NCBI GenBank assembly: GCA_026874595.1
Contig: CM049307.1
Location: 46,749,678-46,813,677, forward strand
Source of the DNA: Sipunculus nudus
Taxonomy: Eukaryota; Annelida; Sipuncula; Golfingiida; Sipunculidae
Direction: 5' to 3'
Length of the DNA stretch: 64,000 nt
Every line of letters begins with the position of its first letter. The first letter of the stretch is position 1. Both the position numbers and the translations under genes were made by a program. The notes below the pieces were generated by a model that was not told where the DNA came from, searched no databases, and worked only from the letters and a program-made list of their open reading frames with translations. This document shows positions 1-43,000 of this stretch, piece after piece.

Positions 1-520
1 AATAAATGAAATCAGTCCTCTTCCCTGTCTCCAAAGATACTATCAAAATCATACATATGCTAAACACCAACAACTCATAATAAAACTTATATTTATTACC
101 ACACAAAACAAGCATGTGCCTCTTTCCCAAATCATATTTTTTATCATATATAACATCTGAGCGCCGTGACTTATGGGTCCCTTGTTTTCTCTATTTTTGA
201 GACCAAAGATGTGGTCATCTGTTAACAGGGCACAAATTGAACCATTGCACCTAGAATCTTGTAACTTGACATCCAGAGTTGTCCATAAAAAATCTCCTTG
301 GAAACCTGAACTTAGGTCTCTGTTACTCTATCCTTTGAGCTATGCTTCAGTTGAATTGGGATACCACCTACAAAATTTGGCATTCAGATGATAAAACTCC
401 TTTGTTTTTGTTCACTCCTTTTCTGTCTTCCTAGACAGTCAAGCGTCATGACCCCTCGGTCACTTGTTTCTAAATACTCCCACATCAGGCGGGGGACATA
501 CTAGATATGTTCCACATATC
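1..520 (+). repeat. Remnants of family D and C element ends
   Basis: CTGAGCGCCGTGACTTATGGGTCCCTTGTTT near 157-185 (split by the reader into its hairpin GACTTATGGGTC and CCTTGTT end) matches the 3' end of family D. Sequence from 186 to about 365 matches the repeat unit at 53.5-54.6 kb. GACCCCTCGGTCACTTGTT near 449-467 is a second decayed D end. GGCGGGGGACATACTAG at 488-504 resembles a family C 3' end without its hairpin. This is intronic or upstream sequence relative to CNOT3. Confidence 0.5.
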
Positions 521-957
521 AACTTTTCCCTTGTTTTGAAATATATTTGGCTGTGGAGAGTGAAGTGCAGAAATGTTTAAATTGGAATTAACAACTATGA
601 TTAAATCCTGAGGAAAAACATCTTTTATGTTATTATGATTGGAAAGTTCTTTACTTTTAACATGTTGGTGCTGAAAGAGATTCCATAAATCCTCTTAACC
701 TTTAAATTATAGTTTATTGTGAATTAGGAAAGAAATATTTAAAGATTAATTAATCCTTGTGCAGCACATAAACATAGATCATCATAATGATTGTTTTAGA
801 ATGGGACCTGTATTTCCACATGGGAAGTTCTTGTAACTGAGTTGTTACAATATTATGTCCTCATTGTTTTTGTAAGGATGGAAACAATATTCCACGGATA
901 AAGTTCTTGTGACTGAGTTACAATATTTGTAATGTTGTGTTTTTCTGTGGTTTGCAG

Positions 958-32634
<31,677 letters not shown>

Positions 32635-33245
32635 CCTCCGCCCCCTCATCACCACACTCTCGTTCCTGCCATTTGCTACTGCATTTCTCCAAAGCTGCCG
32701 CGTGTGAGGAGCCCAAGGTTCGCCTGAGTGACACACAGACAGACGGAGGGCCGTGTAGTCGGTTAACACTGGCAGCATATGTACAGTCACTGTGCATTGG
32801 GTTATAAGACAAAGAATCGTACAGGATCTCCCTTTTTTTTTTTTTGATTCAGAGAACAACTCCATTTGTATGTAGTGTCATCATGTCCCGGGAACTTGGG
32901 CTGGTGGCGCCACTGACTGTGGGGCAGCTCCCCAACAGTCATAAGTCACCAGCCCACACCGGTCCGTTGGTTAACAGGAAGGTCAATTTTTCGTTTTTGT
33001 TTTTAGTGCTATACATACTTGTACACACTGTCAGTACTGTATTTTTGTACAGAAGAACGCGAGGATGTCTGTGGGACACCCTGTTAGGACCCTGTCTGTG
33101 ATATCTGTACAGACATGTCTTAAGGGGTCTGTGTATATAACGCTTGGGGTGCTGGCTCACTGGGCATTCCTCGTATCTTGCTAAGAAAAACAGTAAAAAA
33201 TAAATAAAATTATTTGTCAGTGTATTGTCTTGGTGTCTTTTATAC
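32635..33245 (+). promoter_or_regulatory. CNOT3: CNOT3 3' UTR with poly(A) signal and Pumilio-type site
   Basis: From the stop codon to about 33245. Two overlapping AATAAA hexamers lie at 33199-33208, followed by a T/G-rich tract (TGTCTTGGTGTCTTT) at 33224-33240 that fits a downstream cleavage element. TGTATATA at 33132-33139 matches the Pumilio response consensus UGUANAUA. Cleavage probably occurs near 33220-33230. Short open frames in this stretch have no coding signature. Confidence 0.65.
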
Positions 33246-33249
33246 AAGT

Positions 33250-33920
33250 TGAACATATACCACGGTCCATACATGAGGGAAAATAGAAGTAATTAGTCTA
33301 GTTTGTAATCCATACTTGATCACTTATTACCAAAGGCACAGCTCTTTTCTGATGAAATTCATTATTAGAGATGTGGTTTTATATGTCCATTATCAGCTAG
33401 AGAAAAATAATAAATAAATATATTTCATTAACATTTTGACCTACAGTGCAGGGGGGAGGGAACACCATGTCTTATAAAAGGGGATATAGTTTTGTAAATA
33501 CATTATCAGTGTGAAAAAAATTTTAGATTTGCTTTACATTTTCATAAGCCATTACTGATCTAGAACTGTTATGCCATCTCGTGTCATCACATCAGTGGAA
33601 TTGTACCTACATCATCAATTAGGGAAAGAAATAATAGATATATGTAAATCATTAGCATTCAGAACTGCACATCTTTTGTACAAGGAGAAGTTGGAAGGAG
33701 ACGTGAGAAAAATTCCATCCACATCTTTTTACATGTCCTTTTATAAAACAAGATGTAGGATATTGATCAGTTTTTGGCATTTTCAAACATCTTGCATTAA
33801 AGTAATTGGCGCAGACATAAATTTATGTAATCTTTATTAACTTAACTGTTATTGTTCAGAGAGCCACTTAGGCTCACTTGAGCTTGGCCAAAATCTAAAA
33901 TGTAACAGGTTAAAGATTTT
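33250..33920 (+). other. CNOT3-UNG intergenic, unassigned
   Basis: AT-rich sequence between the CNOT3 poly(A) region and a B element. No gene supported. Confidence 0.4.
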
Positions 33921-33922
33921 TT

Positions 33923-35247
33923 AGCAAACCTGTGAGCTTATGCAATGGTGCAGCGGCGTCTTGATGTTAATCATATCTTTCTAAAAAAACAGCAGGAGCT
34001 AGCATCACAAAATTTTTGGCAAAAAATCCGTCATCTGAAGAGCTCTATATCCGATTTGGTTTTTTTCTTCTAACTTCATTTTCCTAGATTTTAAAGGGAA
34101 AAGCTAAAAAAAAACTTAAAAAATCTTCTTCTCCGAAACTGTCCAGCCATATTGTCCAATATTTCACAGAAAGTATTCCTGAAACAGTCTCTCTCATGTT
34201 TATTCAAATGGTTCAAGTTTGGAGATTTTTGGCCGAGTTACAGGAGGTTGAACTTAGTCATCTGTCAAAAAAAGCACACTAAAATTAAAATCTCAGAAAC
34301 AGCTGCAGCTTTCATCACTTAATTTTCTAGCAATGTTTGTCACATTCATCGTATCTGAAATTGAGATATAGATGGCGCCACCTACATTGATCTGTTTTAA
34401 CAAGCAAAAATGTAATTTTTGACTCTTTTAGCTTATACACTGTTTTATGATGAAACTGTTATGCTGATTGGTTTAAACTTTACAAGAATTATTGTATGGT
34501 AAGGTTCTGACAGTTTTATAAGAATGGATTGGGTAAATGCAGCTTTAAAAAAGCAGTGTAGCCAATTGAAAAAGGCTTTCAATGTTTGAAAACAGATTTG
34601 ACAACATGCCAAATCAAGAGGTCAGTTCAACTAGGCCAGGTCCAGACATCACCTTGGCAACTGACCTGGCTCTGTCAGGTGTCTAGACGTGTGTCTAGAC
34701 GATGTGACACAGAATGCTTAGATTAGAACTAGTGGAAACAAATCTTTCAACTGTTTGAAAACCTTGGTTTGCATTTTTAGAGAATCTGTTAGCTAATGTG
34801 ATGGTGTGGCGTCGTCCGCCCTGCGTCATAGCTATCTCTGAAAGGGCACGAGGTAGCATCACCAATTTTTTTGCAAAAAAATTGTCATCGTAAAAATTCT
34901 GTCAGATTTGCTTATTTCTTGGCTAACTGCATTTTCTTAGATTTCATAGGGAAAAGCTACAAAATATTTTAAAATGTTCTCCGAAACTCTGCTGCCAAAT
35001 TGTCCGTTCATCTGGCCCAATAATCGGCCCTGGCAAAACAAACATGCGAAATATCTTGACTGATACATCCTAGTTTTAAAATGTCCCATTCCGAAACTTG
35101 CAGGTCCGAAACGTCCATTTTGCTAAAATCATAATGACAAAGCTAGATATGCAGGACATAAGAGGATCAATATTAAATTTAAAAAATAAACCTCCATTCA
35201 TACTCCCAAACTTTGCACAGGTTCGCATTAGGCCTGTAGGCCTTGTT
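33923..35247 (+). mobile_element. Family B Helentron-like element, copy 2 (most complete)
   Basis: 5' AGCAAACCTGTGAGCTTATG, 3' CACAGGTTCGC plus hairpin AGGCCTGTAGGCCT and CTTGTT. 1325 bp and not interrupted by satellite. A second B-like start lies inside at about 34783 (AGAGAATCTGTTAGCTAATG), so it is a head-to-tail partial dimer. It contains one GATGGCGCCACCTACATTGA block, as in B copies 1, 3 and 4. Confidence 0.65.
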
Positions 35248-36700
35248 ACACAATGGCACAAATACAGTCATAAGGAAATAAAATAATCTGAGACCTGCTT
35301 TGTTATTGTAGGTATGTGATAATGATGCAGCTAGCATAATACAGGCTTGTTTATAAATATAATCCCATTGAGCTGGTTCCTTTTTCCTTGCTTTCTTTGT
35401 CCAGTTTGAATCCTTGCAGAAAACTGTGAAATTAGCAGAATCTATTAATGAATTAAAAAATCCTGGATCAGTCAGGAACGGGGGGGGGACACTCCTAAGG
35501 AGAATGTCCAAGGGAGAATCTATTTGGTGGCAAAAATCTGTTGATGCAGAATATCAGTGCATATTTAATTCAGAATATAACTCGATATAGCATATATAAA
35601 CTTACAATTCAACATTGTACATACGACTGGGGCATGTCCATGTGCATGGTTAGGTCAACAAAATTCACAAGGAACTGGAAAATTTTATGGTACATGTAGT
35701 TTTTTTTTCTCCAATCATCAATAAACGTCAATTGAACATCATAAAAGAGCCTACTTAGCCCCCGTTCCTATGCTCTCCCACCAGGATTTTGGATATCTAC
35801 GCTGCATATATGCAGTTAAATAATACTAAAATAAGTGTTCGAGGTTCATGATGGGGCACACAGAAAATTGCAAATGAGAATTTAATATCATCCAAATAGT
35901 TGTTCCTTATAAAGTCTCCTCCAATTTCCATGGTTAAATATTCCTGATGATGTGGTCTCCTGCTGAGAGAGATTTTGAGCTCGCGTTTCATCAGCATTTC
36001 CATATTTTGAGGGCAAATTTTAAGGCGGAAAAAATGACATGACGACAAAGGTTTTTGATTTCTCCAGTGTCTTGGTAATAATTTAAGATATTTTAAATTA
36101 TCCCCAGCCCAGTAATCTGAAACCTGAAGATCGTATGATCCAACATATAACCCATTGGCACAGAGTTAAATATCTTTAATTAATTCAACATGTAGACAAT
36201 ACCACAAATTCGGTAAAAGTTGTTATTTTTCGTTTGAAAATTGTTAACCACTGACCTAACTACACACTCCCTGTTTTTTGTTATTCTCATAAACAAGCAA
36301 GCTACTGATATACGTTCATTTAGAATGATCGATGTACATCTGCAGAGGTGAAAAATGACCAGTGGAATATATTGCCGATGACCGATTGATTAAAAAAAGC
36401 AGAGAAATCAAAGAAATGAAATAAGATTCAGAAGGAGATCATGTTATTCTGAACAAAGTGATCAGCTGTGAACCCGCAGATGTATGATTTAACAAATGGG
36501 CGTGGCATTTGACATATGACACTCGCTCTCCTGAATAGTGGTTCTATTAATTTTAAGTTTAATTAATGTTTGGACAAGAAAGGTTTTAAGCATTCCAATG
36601 ATAATGGTTATAGAACAAGATGATTCAATTTTGGCGTTTAAGGGATAATTGGGGCACATATTAAGCCTTAAAAGACCCTTTAAATACACCCACGTGGCCT
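35248..36700 (+). other. Intergenic, upstream of UNG
   Basis: About 1.4 kb with no supported gene or repeat apart from a G7 run at 35482. The distal UNG regulatory region may lie here. Confidence 0.4.
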
Positions 36701-36709
36701 TTGTTTACA

Positions 36710-36850
36710 TGTGTCCAATCCAGTCAATCACGATGTATTTCATTGGATGAATTTTCTAGGACTATAGAGCCGGCGGTCCTCATTGGCTCCCTTCACCACT
36801 TCCGGTCTTTGCGCCAACGCGGGAACTTGGGCACGTCGTTAGAGCGATGT
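36710..36850 (+). promoter_or_regulatory. UNG: UNG core promoter: CCAAT, ETS-like and E2F-like sites
   Basis: GC-richer island immediately 5' of the first UNG exon. CCAAT at 36715-36719; ATTGG (inverted CCAAT) at 36742-36746 and 36782-36786, 40 bp apart; ACTTCCGGT, an ETS-type site, at 36798-36806; GCGGGAA, an E2F half-site, at 36819-36825, next to TTTGCGCC at 36808-36815. No TATA box. Such a set is typical of S-phase DNA-replication and repair genes and fits the replication-linked role of UNG2. Sites are by consensus only. Confidence 0.6.
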
Positions 36851-36870
36851 TCATGCTTCAGCGCATGTAA
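36847..36870 (+). promoter_or_regulatory. UNG: Short upstream ORF before the UNG start (conditional)
   Basis: ATG TTC ATG CTT CAG CGC ATG TAA: seven codons with three in-frame ATGs, ending 9 nt before the first UNG ATG at 36880. It matters only if transcription starts upstream of 36847, which the sequence cannot show. Confidence 0.4.
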
Positions 36871-36879
36871 ACATTGTAA

Positions 36880-37044
36880 ATGACGATATTTAGAGTTCTC
36901 CAAGGAACACGAGTAACAGGTAGAATTCTTTCAAGCTTCTTATCGACCAGAGTTGATAACCCAGGCCTGACAATGATCGGACAATCCAAAATCAGCAGTT
37001 TCTTCAGCAGCAGTCAACAGAAGAGGAAAGCCGAGTCGGATCAG
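36880..37044 (+). CDS. UNG: UNG exon 1: mitochondrial-type presequence and PIP box in one frame
   Basis: 165 nt, donor CAG|GTAACC. First ATG at 36880 has a weak context (T at -3, A at +4). Residues 1-31 are rich in Arg/Ser/Leu with no acidic residue until Asp26, fitting a mitochondrial presequence. Second in-frame ATG at 36973 has A at -3 and starts MIGQ, the conserved UNG2 N-terminus. Choice of start could direct the enzyme to mitochondria or nucleus; that is inference. Confidence 0.88.
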
Positions 37045-40000
37045 GTAACCAGTAAAACCATGTGATGGCATACCTTGATGTCAGATGTGACTGGTGAGTG
37101 AGTAGTGACAGGTTTGTTATAATCTGAATGGTATAATCTGAATTTGACTGTTTTGTGACAGCTGGAATAATGACTTTAAGGAAGAACCAAGTTGATTGGA
37201 TTGTAAAATATTTGACATACGGCACGCAGGTGGTGACACCTGTCAAAAATCAAGGGAACTAATATTTGTATTATGTACAGTCCGTCCCAGTACCTGCGTT
37301 CACATGTTTTTCTGGGATAATTTTTATACAAGTAAAGCAGTTTAAACCCTTCTGGTCCAAACAACCAAAGATTGTAGGAGCTATTCCGCCGACTGCCTGC
37401 ATAAAAAATGCCTTACTTTGCTAAGGTTTGTATGACTATTAGCCGCCGACGTTGACGTAACAGATTTCAGGTTTCTGGGGTCTGTCTAAAACGCGGAGAA
37501 TTCGCGGAGAGATGGAGAATTTGCGGAGAGTTTTTATATGCAATGATACTTTTAAATACACTTTAAAATCATTTAAAATCCCCAACTATATTACACTTAA
37601 CATATTTGCGCACTGTAAATTACCGAAATAATTGAAAAATCTGTATATAACTGAGCATTTTATGCTTATCAATGTGGACTCACCCCCAGGTGAATGTGTT
37701 ACGTAAAATGTAATACCCGTCTGAGTCACCAGCTGACACTGACAGATCTTAAGACGAAACCGCAACACTCTTAAATTAATTTTCAACAGTTTATTGTGCA
37801 AACCATAACAAAACCATGCAGGTGTATCAAATTTACAGGTGGTGAACGAAATATATAATATAAGAAATTAATCATATACTTTTACCTACAGTTATTGATA
37901 GATAAAAATCATTATCACCATTTAGAGTGTAATAATGGACCCAATTTACATGCACAAATAAAAATGAAACACAAACATTTTACTTTTTACACAAACTTGG
38001 CATAAGGATAATATAAAATAAAAGAAAAATAGTAAATATATATTGTGATTACAGTTAAGAATTATATTTTTTTATAGTCTGTACAAAATACACCAAACTT
38101 CTTTCTGACCATAATGATACAAAGTACAACAACAATAATAATAATAATAATAATAAAATAAAGCACAATGTACACATACATACAGCAATAGTAAAGAAAT
38201 TATTTGTACAATCTTCACAAAACCATTTCATTGATTGTTTTATTTATTTTAAAGACAAATGCACATTTTAAATGAAACCACTTATTACCCTTTTTTATAT
38301 CAAACCCAACCTTGTCTTCGAACACTCTCCTAAGCCACATTAACATTCAGTCCCAATGGTTACAGTTGCATTATATTTAGGCTTTGGTATTCTAGGAGAA
38401 AGTTTTGTTTTATCATATGATAGTAAATGGTGTAAAAAAATTCATCCCTGAACTGAAACAAGAGACCAAGTGCTTTTGCATCAAACTCTGTTTAAAATGT
38501 TCAATTTGTTTAATTTCTGGAATGAAGCAAAAATCAACTGCATTTGCAATGACAAATGGCCTACAATCTCCTGATGCTATTCATTGTCACTGGCGTGGCA
38601 CAAATAAAATCTTATCGGAGAAGAACTTGCTTGCCAAAACAACAGAGAGAGCTGAATGTTACGTGAATGTACAGATTTTAAATTATTTTGGTCAGTTAAC
38701 AGTGAACGAATATGTTAAGAGTAATATAGTTGCAGATATTTAGTGATTTTAATGTGTATTTAAGAGTATCATTGCAAATAAAAACTCTCCGCAAATTCTC
38801 CGCGAATTCTCCATCTTTCCGCGGATTCTCCGCATTTTAGACAGACCCAGGTTTCTGTTGCGTCGCCGGCCCACCAAAGGGCTAACTGGGGTTATAGCAC
38901 GATACGATCTGTTACTCTTAGAAAGAAAATTAAATAAAAATATTTCCTATGGTTTTAGCAAATCAATGTTCACATAATGTTGTATGTCGAAAGGCCTGTA
39001 ATAAAAAATAACCATTCTGGAAAGCATGAAGCACCTGTAACATCAACAACTGATAGTATTTGTCCAGAGAGAATTGAAGCATTAACAGCCCCGGTAGACA
39101 TCTTGCATTTGGTGGCAGTCCTGTATAAGACTTTAGGCCTGTGTACTGTTATGTTCATATTTTAACTTCCTTGGTGCAAAATAGGGCTGAGAACAGAACA
39201 GTAATGTTTTCTAGTGGTCAAATATACAATACACATAGATGTACTGAACATTAATCAATGGATATATGTTAAATCTCACAGTTGTGTATGGAGTGTAATA
39301 ATCACAGTTAACTGTAGGTGCAATCTATGGACTCCACAATGCGTCAGTCACTGAAAAAAAAGCAATTGAGGAGTTCATTCTTATGGGCTATATGACTATG
39401 AGACTAATAATTCAACATGTGAGAAAACACGTAACTGCATTATATGGCAATATCCAGGATCCCGCCACATAAAAAAAGCTTCAGAGTAAACCAAAGAACT
39501 TAAAACACCTGGTGGGAAAAAATTGTGTAAAATGAAATATTGCGTTTATGACAAGGAAACACAGTCTTAGGAAGATATAAGTATTTTATATGAATGACCA
39601 AGAAATTCAGCTAAATATTATGTTTTTACCATGTTACCACTGGTTACACAGTGGGCTGCCGGCCAGCCGTGGCTGGGTGAAACCCAGAGCAGACATCTTT
39701 CCCCGCATATGACCTTTTATAAGGACAATATATTCTTCTAATCAACATTGAAAGTTGACAGACACTGTCTAAGTGGTATGTTATATGCACATTTGATAAG
39801 AATAGCATTATTTCATAACAAATCCCACATTTTCAGACCAAATATAAGAATTAAATTGTCATGTGGAATGTCTCCAGTTTTTTCGAATCATCTTCTAGGG
39901 CTGTTGCACAGTGTAAGAGAGCACAGGAGCTAGGGCTAGAAAACAGTTTGCAGCATTTACGACTTTCATAGCTGGAGAATTGATTATAAACAAGCCAGGT

Positions 40001-43000
40001 AAGCTGATGATGTGGGAACTAGTCTTTTGTCACCACAATTGATTCATCACCAAAGGAAAATAGTGACAAAGTGACTGTCTGGATACGTCATGCGGGACTT
40101 GGCTTGGCACGTCTATTAATTTATATTCTTATAATCAGCAATTCAAATGCATAGGGATTGACAGAAGAGTAAAACATTGCCTGGAAGTTCATTACGGAAA
40201 AAAAAGTTTTAACACTCTGCAAAGATTGAGATTTTAGACAGTTCTGTTAGCAACTTTTTTTCTCTGTGTGGCAATGGGGACTTATATTTTAATTAATTTA
40301 TACTTAAATAACACCCGCATGTGTGAAATAAAAGGACATAGCCAAACAGTCTGCCATGAGGGAATCGTTTATTGTGAGCGGTGACGTAAATAGCCCTGAA
40401 TACCATGGTGGCCAATTGTTTGTATTTACACATAATACACTCCTTGCTTGCTGTATCCTCAGCCGTAATGAAAAAAATTCAACAACCAAACAAGCTTTTC
40501 AGTATTGGTATTGTTGTCATTGTAATATTAACTGTAATAGATTGACATTTTATTCTACATAACATTGGTGCCAAATTGACTGTGGTAACGCATGTATATT
40601 GGTGACGAAACAACTGTGGTGACAAATCAACCAGTATCGGATGACATCAGCCAGTTGAAGGTCATATGTGACCAACCATTGTGATGCCTTCATGACATCA
40701 CTGTTCTCTGACAAACACCATGCACATATGCAACCATAGACATAGGCTGTGCTGTGAAGATGCCATCCATGGTCCGTCAGCATTAATAACAGAAGAGTTG
40801 CAAAGTAAATACTTTTTACTTGCTATATTACCTTTCACAAAATTGGTCATATGCTCACAAGAGTTTAGGGATGAACTATAGTTCAGACATGGACCTTCAT
40901 GCCCTCTGATATATATCTCTGCTGCATGGACATTACGGTCGGTGAGTCAAATGAACTAATTGTAGAACCCATCTCAATGAATTTGTGCAATAGGTTGTTA
41001 CAACGGCAAATTGTTCAGGGGGAAGATTCTGGGCCGATCCAGGATTCAAACCCATAACGGTGGTGCACAAGTCCGGCGTTCCAACCTCTTCGCCTAGAAA
41101 AGCAAGCTTCACTAGCGAGACAGTTCGGTCCGCTTTTATGTCACCCCGTAACAAGGTATTGGGGCCTCTGCTAAAACGACATGCAGCATGTCTCTGAGCC
41201 ACTGCAACAACTGATTGACAGTTCATGTAGCCCGATACATGTCACAAAAGTGCATGTCATTTAAGCTGAGGCCCCGGGACCTATCACACCAGCTTGATAT
41301 CTTTAATTAAAATACATTTGTTCTTAAAAATCTAGAAACAAAATCTTCTAATTCTAAGAAAGAAATGTTTGTATAGCTGTATGAGAATCTGTTATTATGA
41401 CTATAATGATATTGGCAGTTTGTGTTTTACATACTGCCTTTTTTTACATAACTGCATTAACCTAAAGATTGTTTTAACCAGTGGATATGCACACAGACTG
41501 CGAGCTTTCTTTAAAATTAATCTTGATTCAGTGTGTTTAAATCATTAATGGCTTATAATTAATTAATAAAGATGAGGATATTATTCCCAGGTTACTCCTG
41601 AGAAGAAGATTAAGAGCAGAGATGAGAATGTGCCAGAGAATATTCCGAGCACCCCACCCTCCTCCTCACCTGTAGGAGCAGGTGGCCTGACACCGGAGCA
41701 GAAGAAAATGATTGATGAGAAGAAACTGGTGGCCAAGGCCAAGCTGTTACAGAAATCAAGTCTAGGGCTTGTGACCAACATGGGACACACCTGGCTCAAA
41801 GCTCTTGAACCAGAGTTCTCTAAACCCTACTTTCAGCAGGTAAAACAACTGTTTTGGCTGCACCAGCAAAGTTAAAGAGTTTGTATATTCACCTTGTCAA
41901 ATAACTTTGTTTGTCCAAGATATAAATATATTGTAATTTATGTAAAAAGAGCAAAAAGAAAAGTTTTATACTGAATTGTTGCTTATTTAAACTACTTGGT
42001 AATTTTTTAGATTCATTGTTCATACTCATATAATATTGCTGGGACTTTTGAACTTTTGTAACTTTTAAGTGTTTGACTTCTTCATGTGAAAAAATGTTTT
42101 ATTTATCATTACTTAGTTGTGCAAGTTTGTGTCTGGAGAACGAGAAAAGTACACCATCTTCCCTCCAGCAGATGAGGTGTTCAGCTGGACTCAGCTCTGT
42201 GAAATTAAACAGGTAAGATAAGCAGTGGAGCATTTTCTGATGAACTGGAATCATTATTGATCACAAATATGTATCACACTGAAATAGTTTGATATAATAT
42301 TAAGTTAGGGGTATTTTCCAGTTTGATTGACTGCCAATTACTGCTGGTCCTTAGATTTTTATGGACTCATTTTGCGGGTCTGTAAAGTTTCTTGTTGATC
42401 AATGAAATTCATTGCTTTAAGTTAGATATAAATGTATTTGCACCAAGCTTGGGCATTTTCAGTAGTGCAGGCAAATTTATAATTTTTAGCGAACCTGTGA
42501 GCTTATGTGATGGTGTGGCGTTGTCCCTCGTCTGTAAGTTAACCTATACTATCTTAAAATCTGTACGTTAACCTATACTTTCTTAAAAACGGCAAGAGTT
42601 GGCATCACGAAATTTTATGCAAAAAATTTGTCATCTAAAAAACTATCGGATTTTGCTAATTTTTTTGCATTTTCTTAGATTTTATAGGGAAAAAGCTAAA
42701 AAAGCTTTAAAAATCTTCTTCTCCGGAACTGTTCAGCCAAATTGTCCAATATTTCACAGAAATGATCCCTGGAACAATCTCTCTCAAGTTTGTTCGAATG
42801 GTTTAAGCTTGATGATTTTTGGCCAAGTTACAGCTAGTTGAACTTAGTCATATGTCCAAAAAAGCATACTAAAATTACAATCTTAGAAACGGCTGGAGCT
42901 ATCATCACCAAATTTTATGCTAATGTTGGTCACATGAGTCATATCTGAAATTGAGGTATTGGTGGCGCCACCTGCATCGGCCTTTTTTTGTACGGGGGTC

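Noticed and set aside
36701-36883. 60-codon open frame overlapping the UNG start
   Set aside because: It covers the CCAAT/ETS/E2F promoter sites in another frame and has no protein features.
38405-38743. 112-codon open frame in the inverted-repeat transposon
   Set aside because: No transposase catalytic motif or recognisable homology; kept only as a possible captured fragment.
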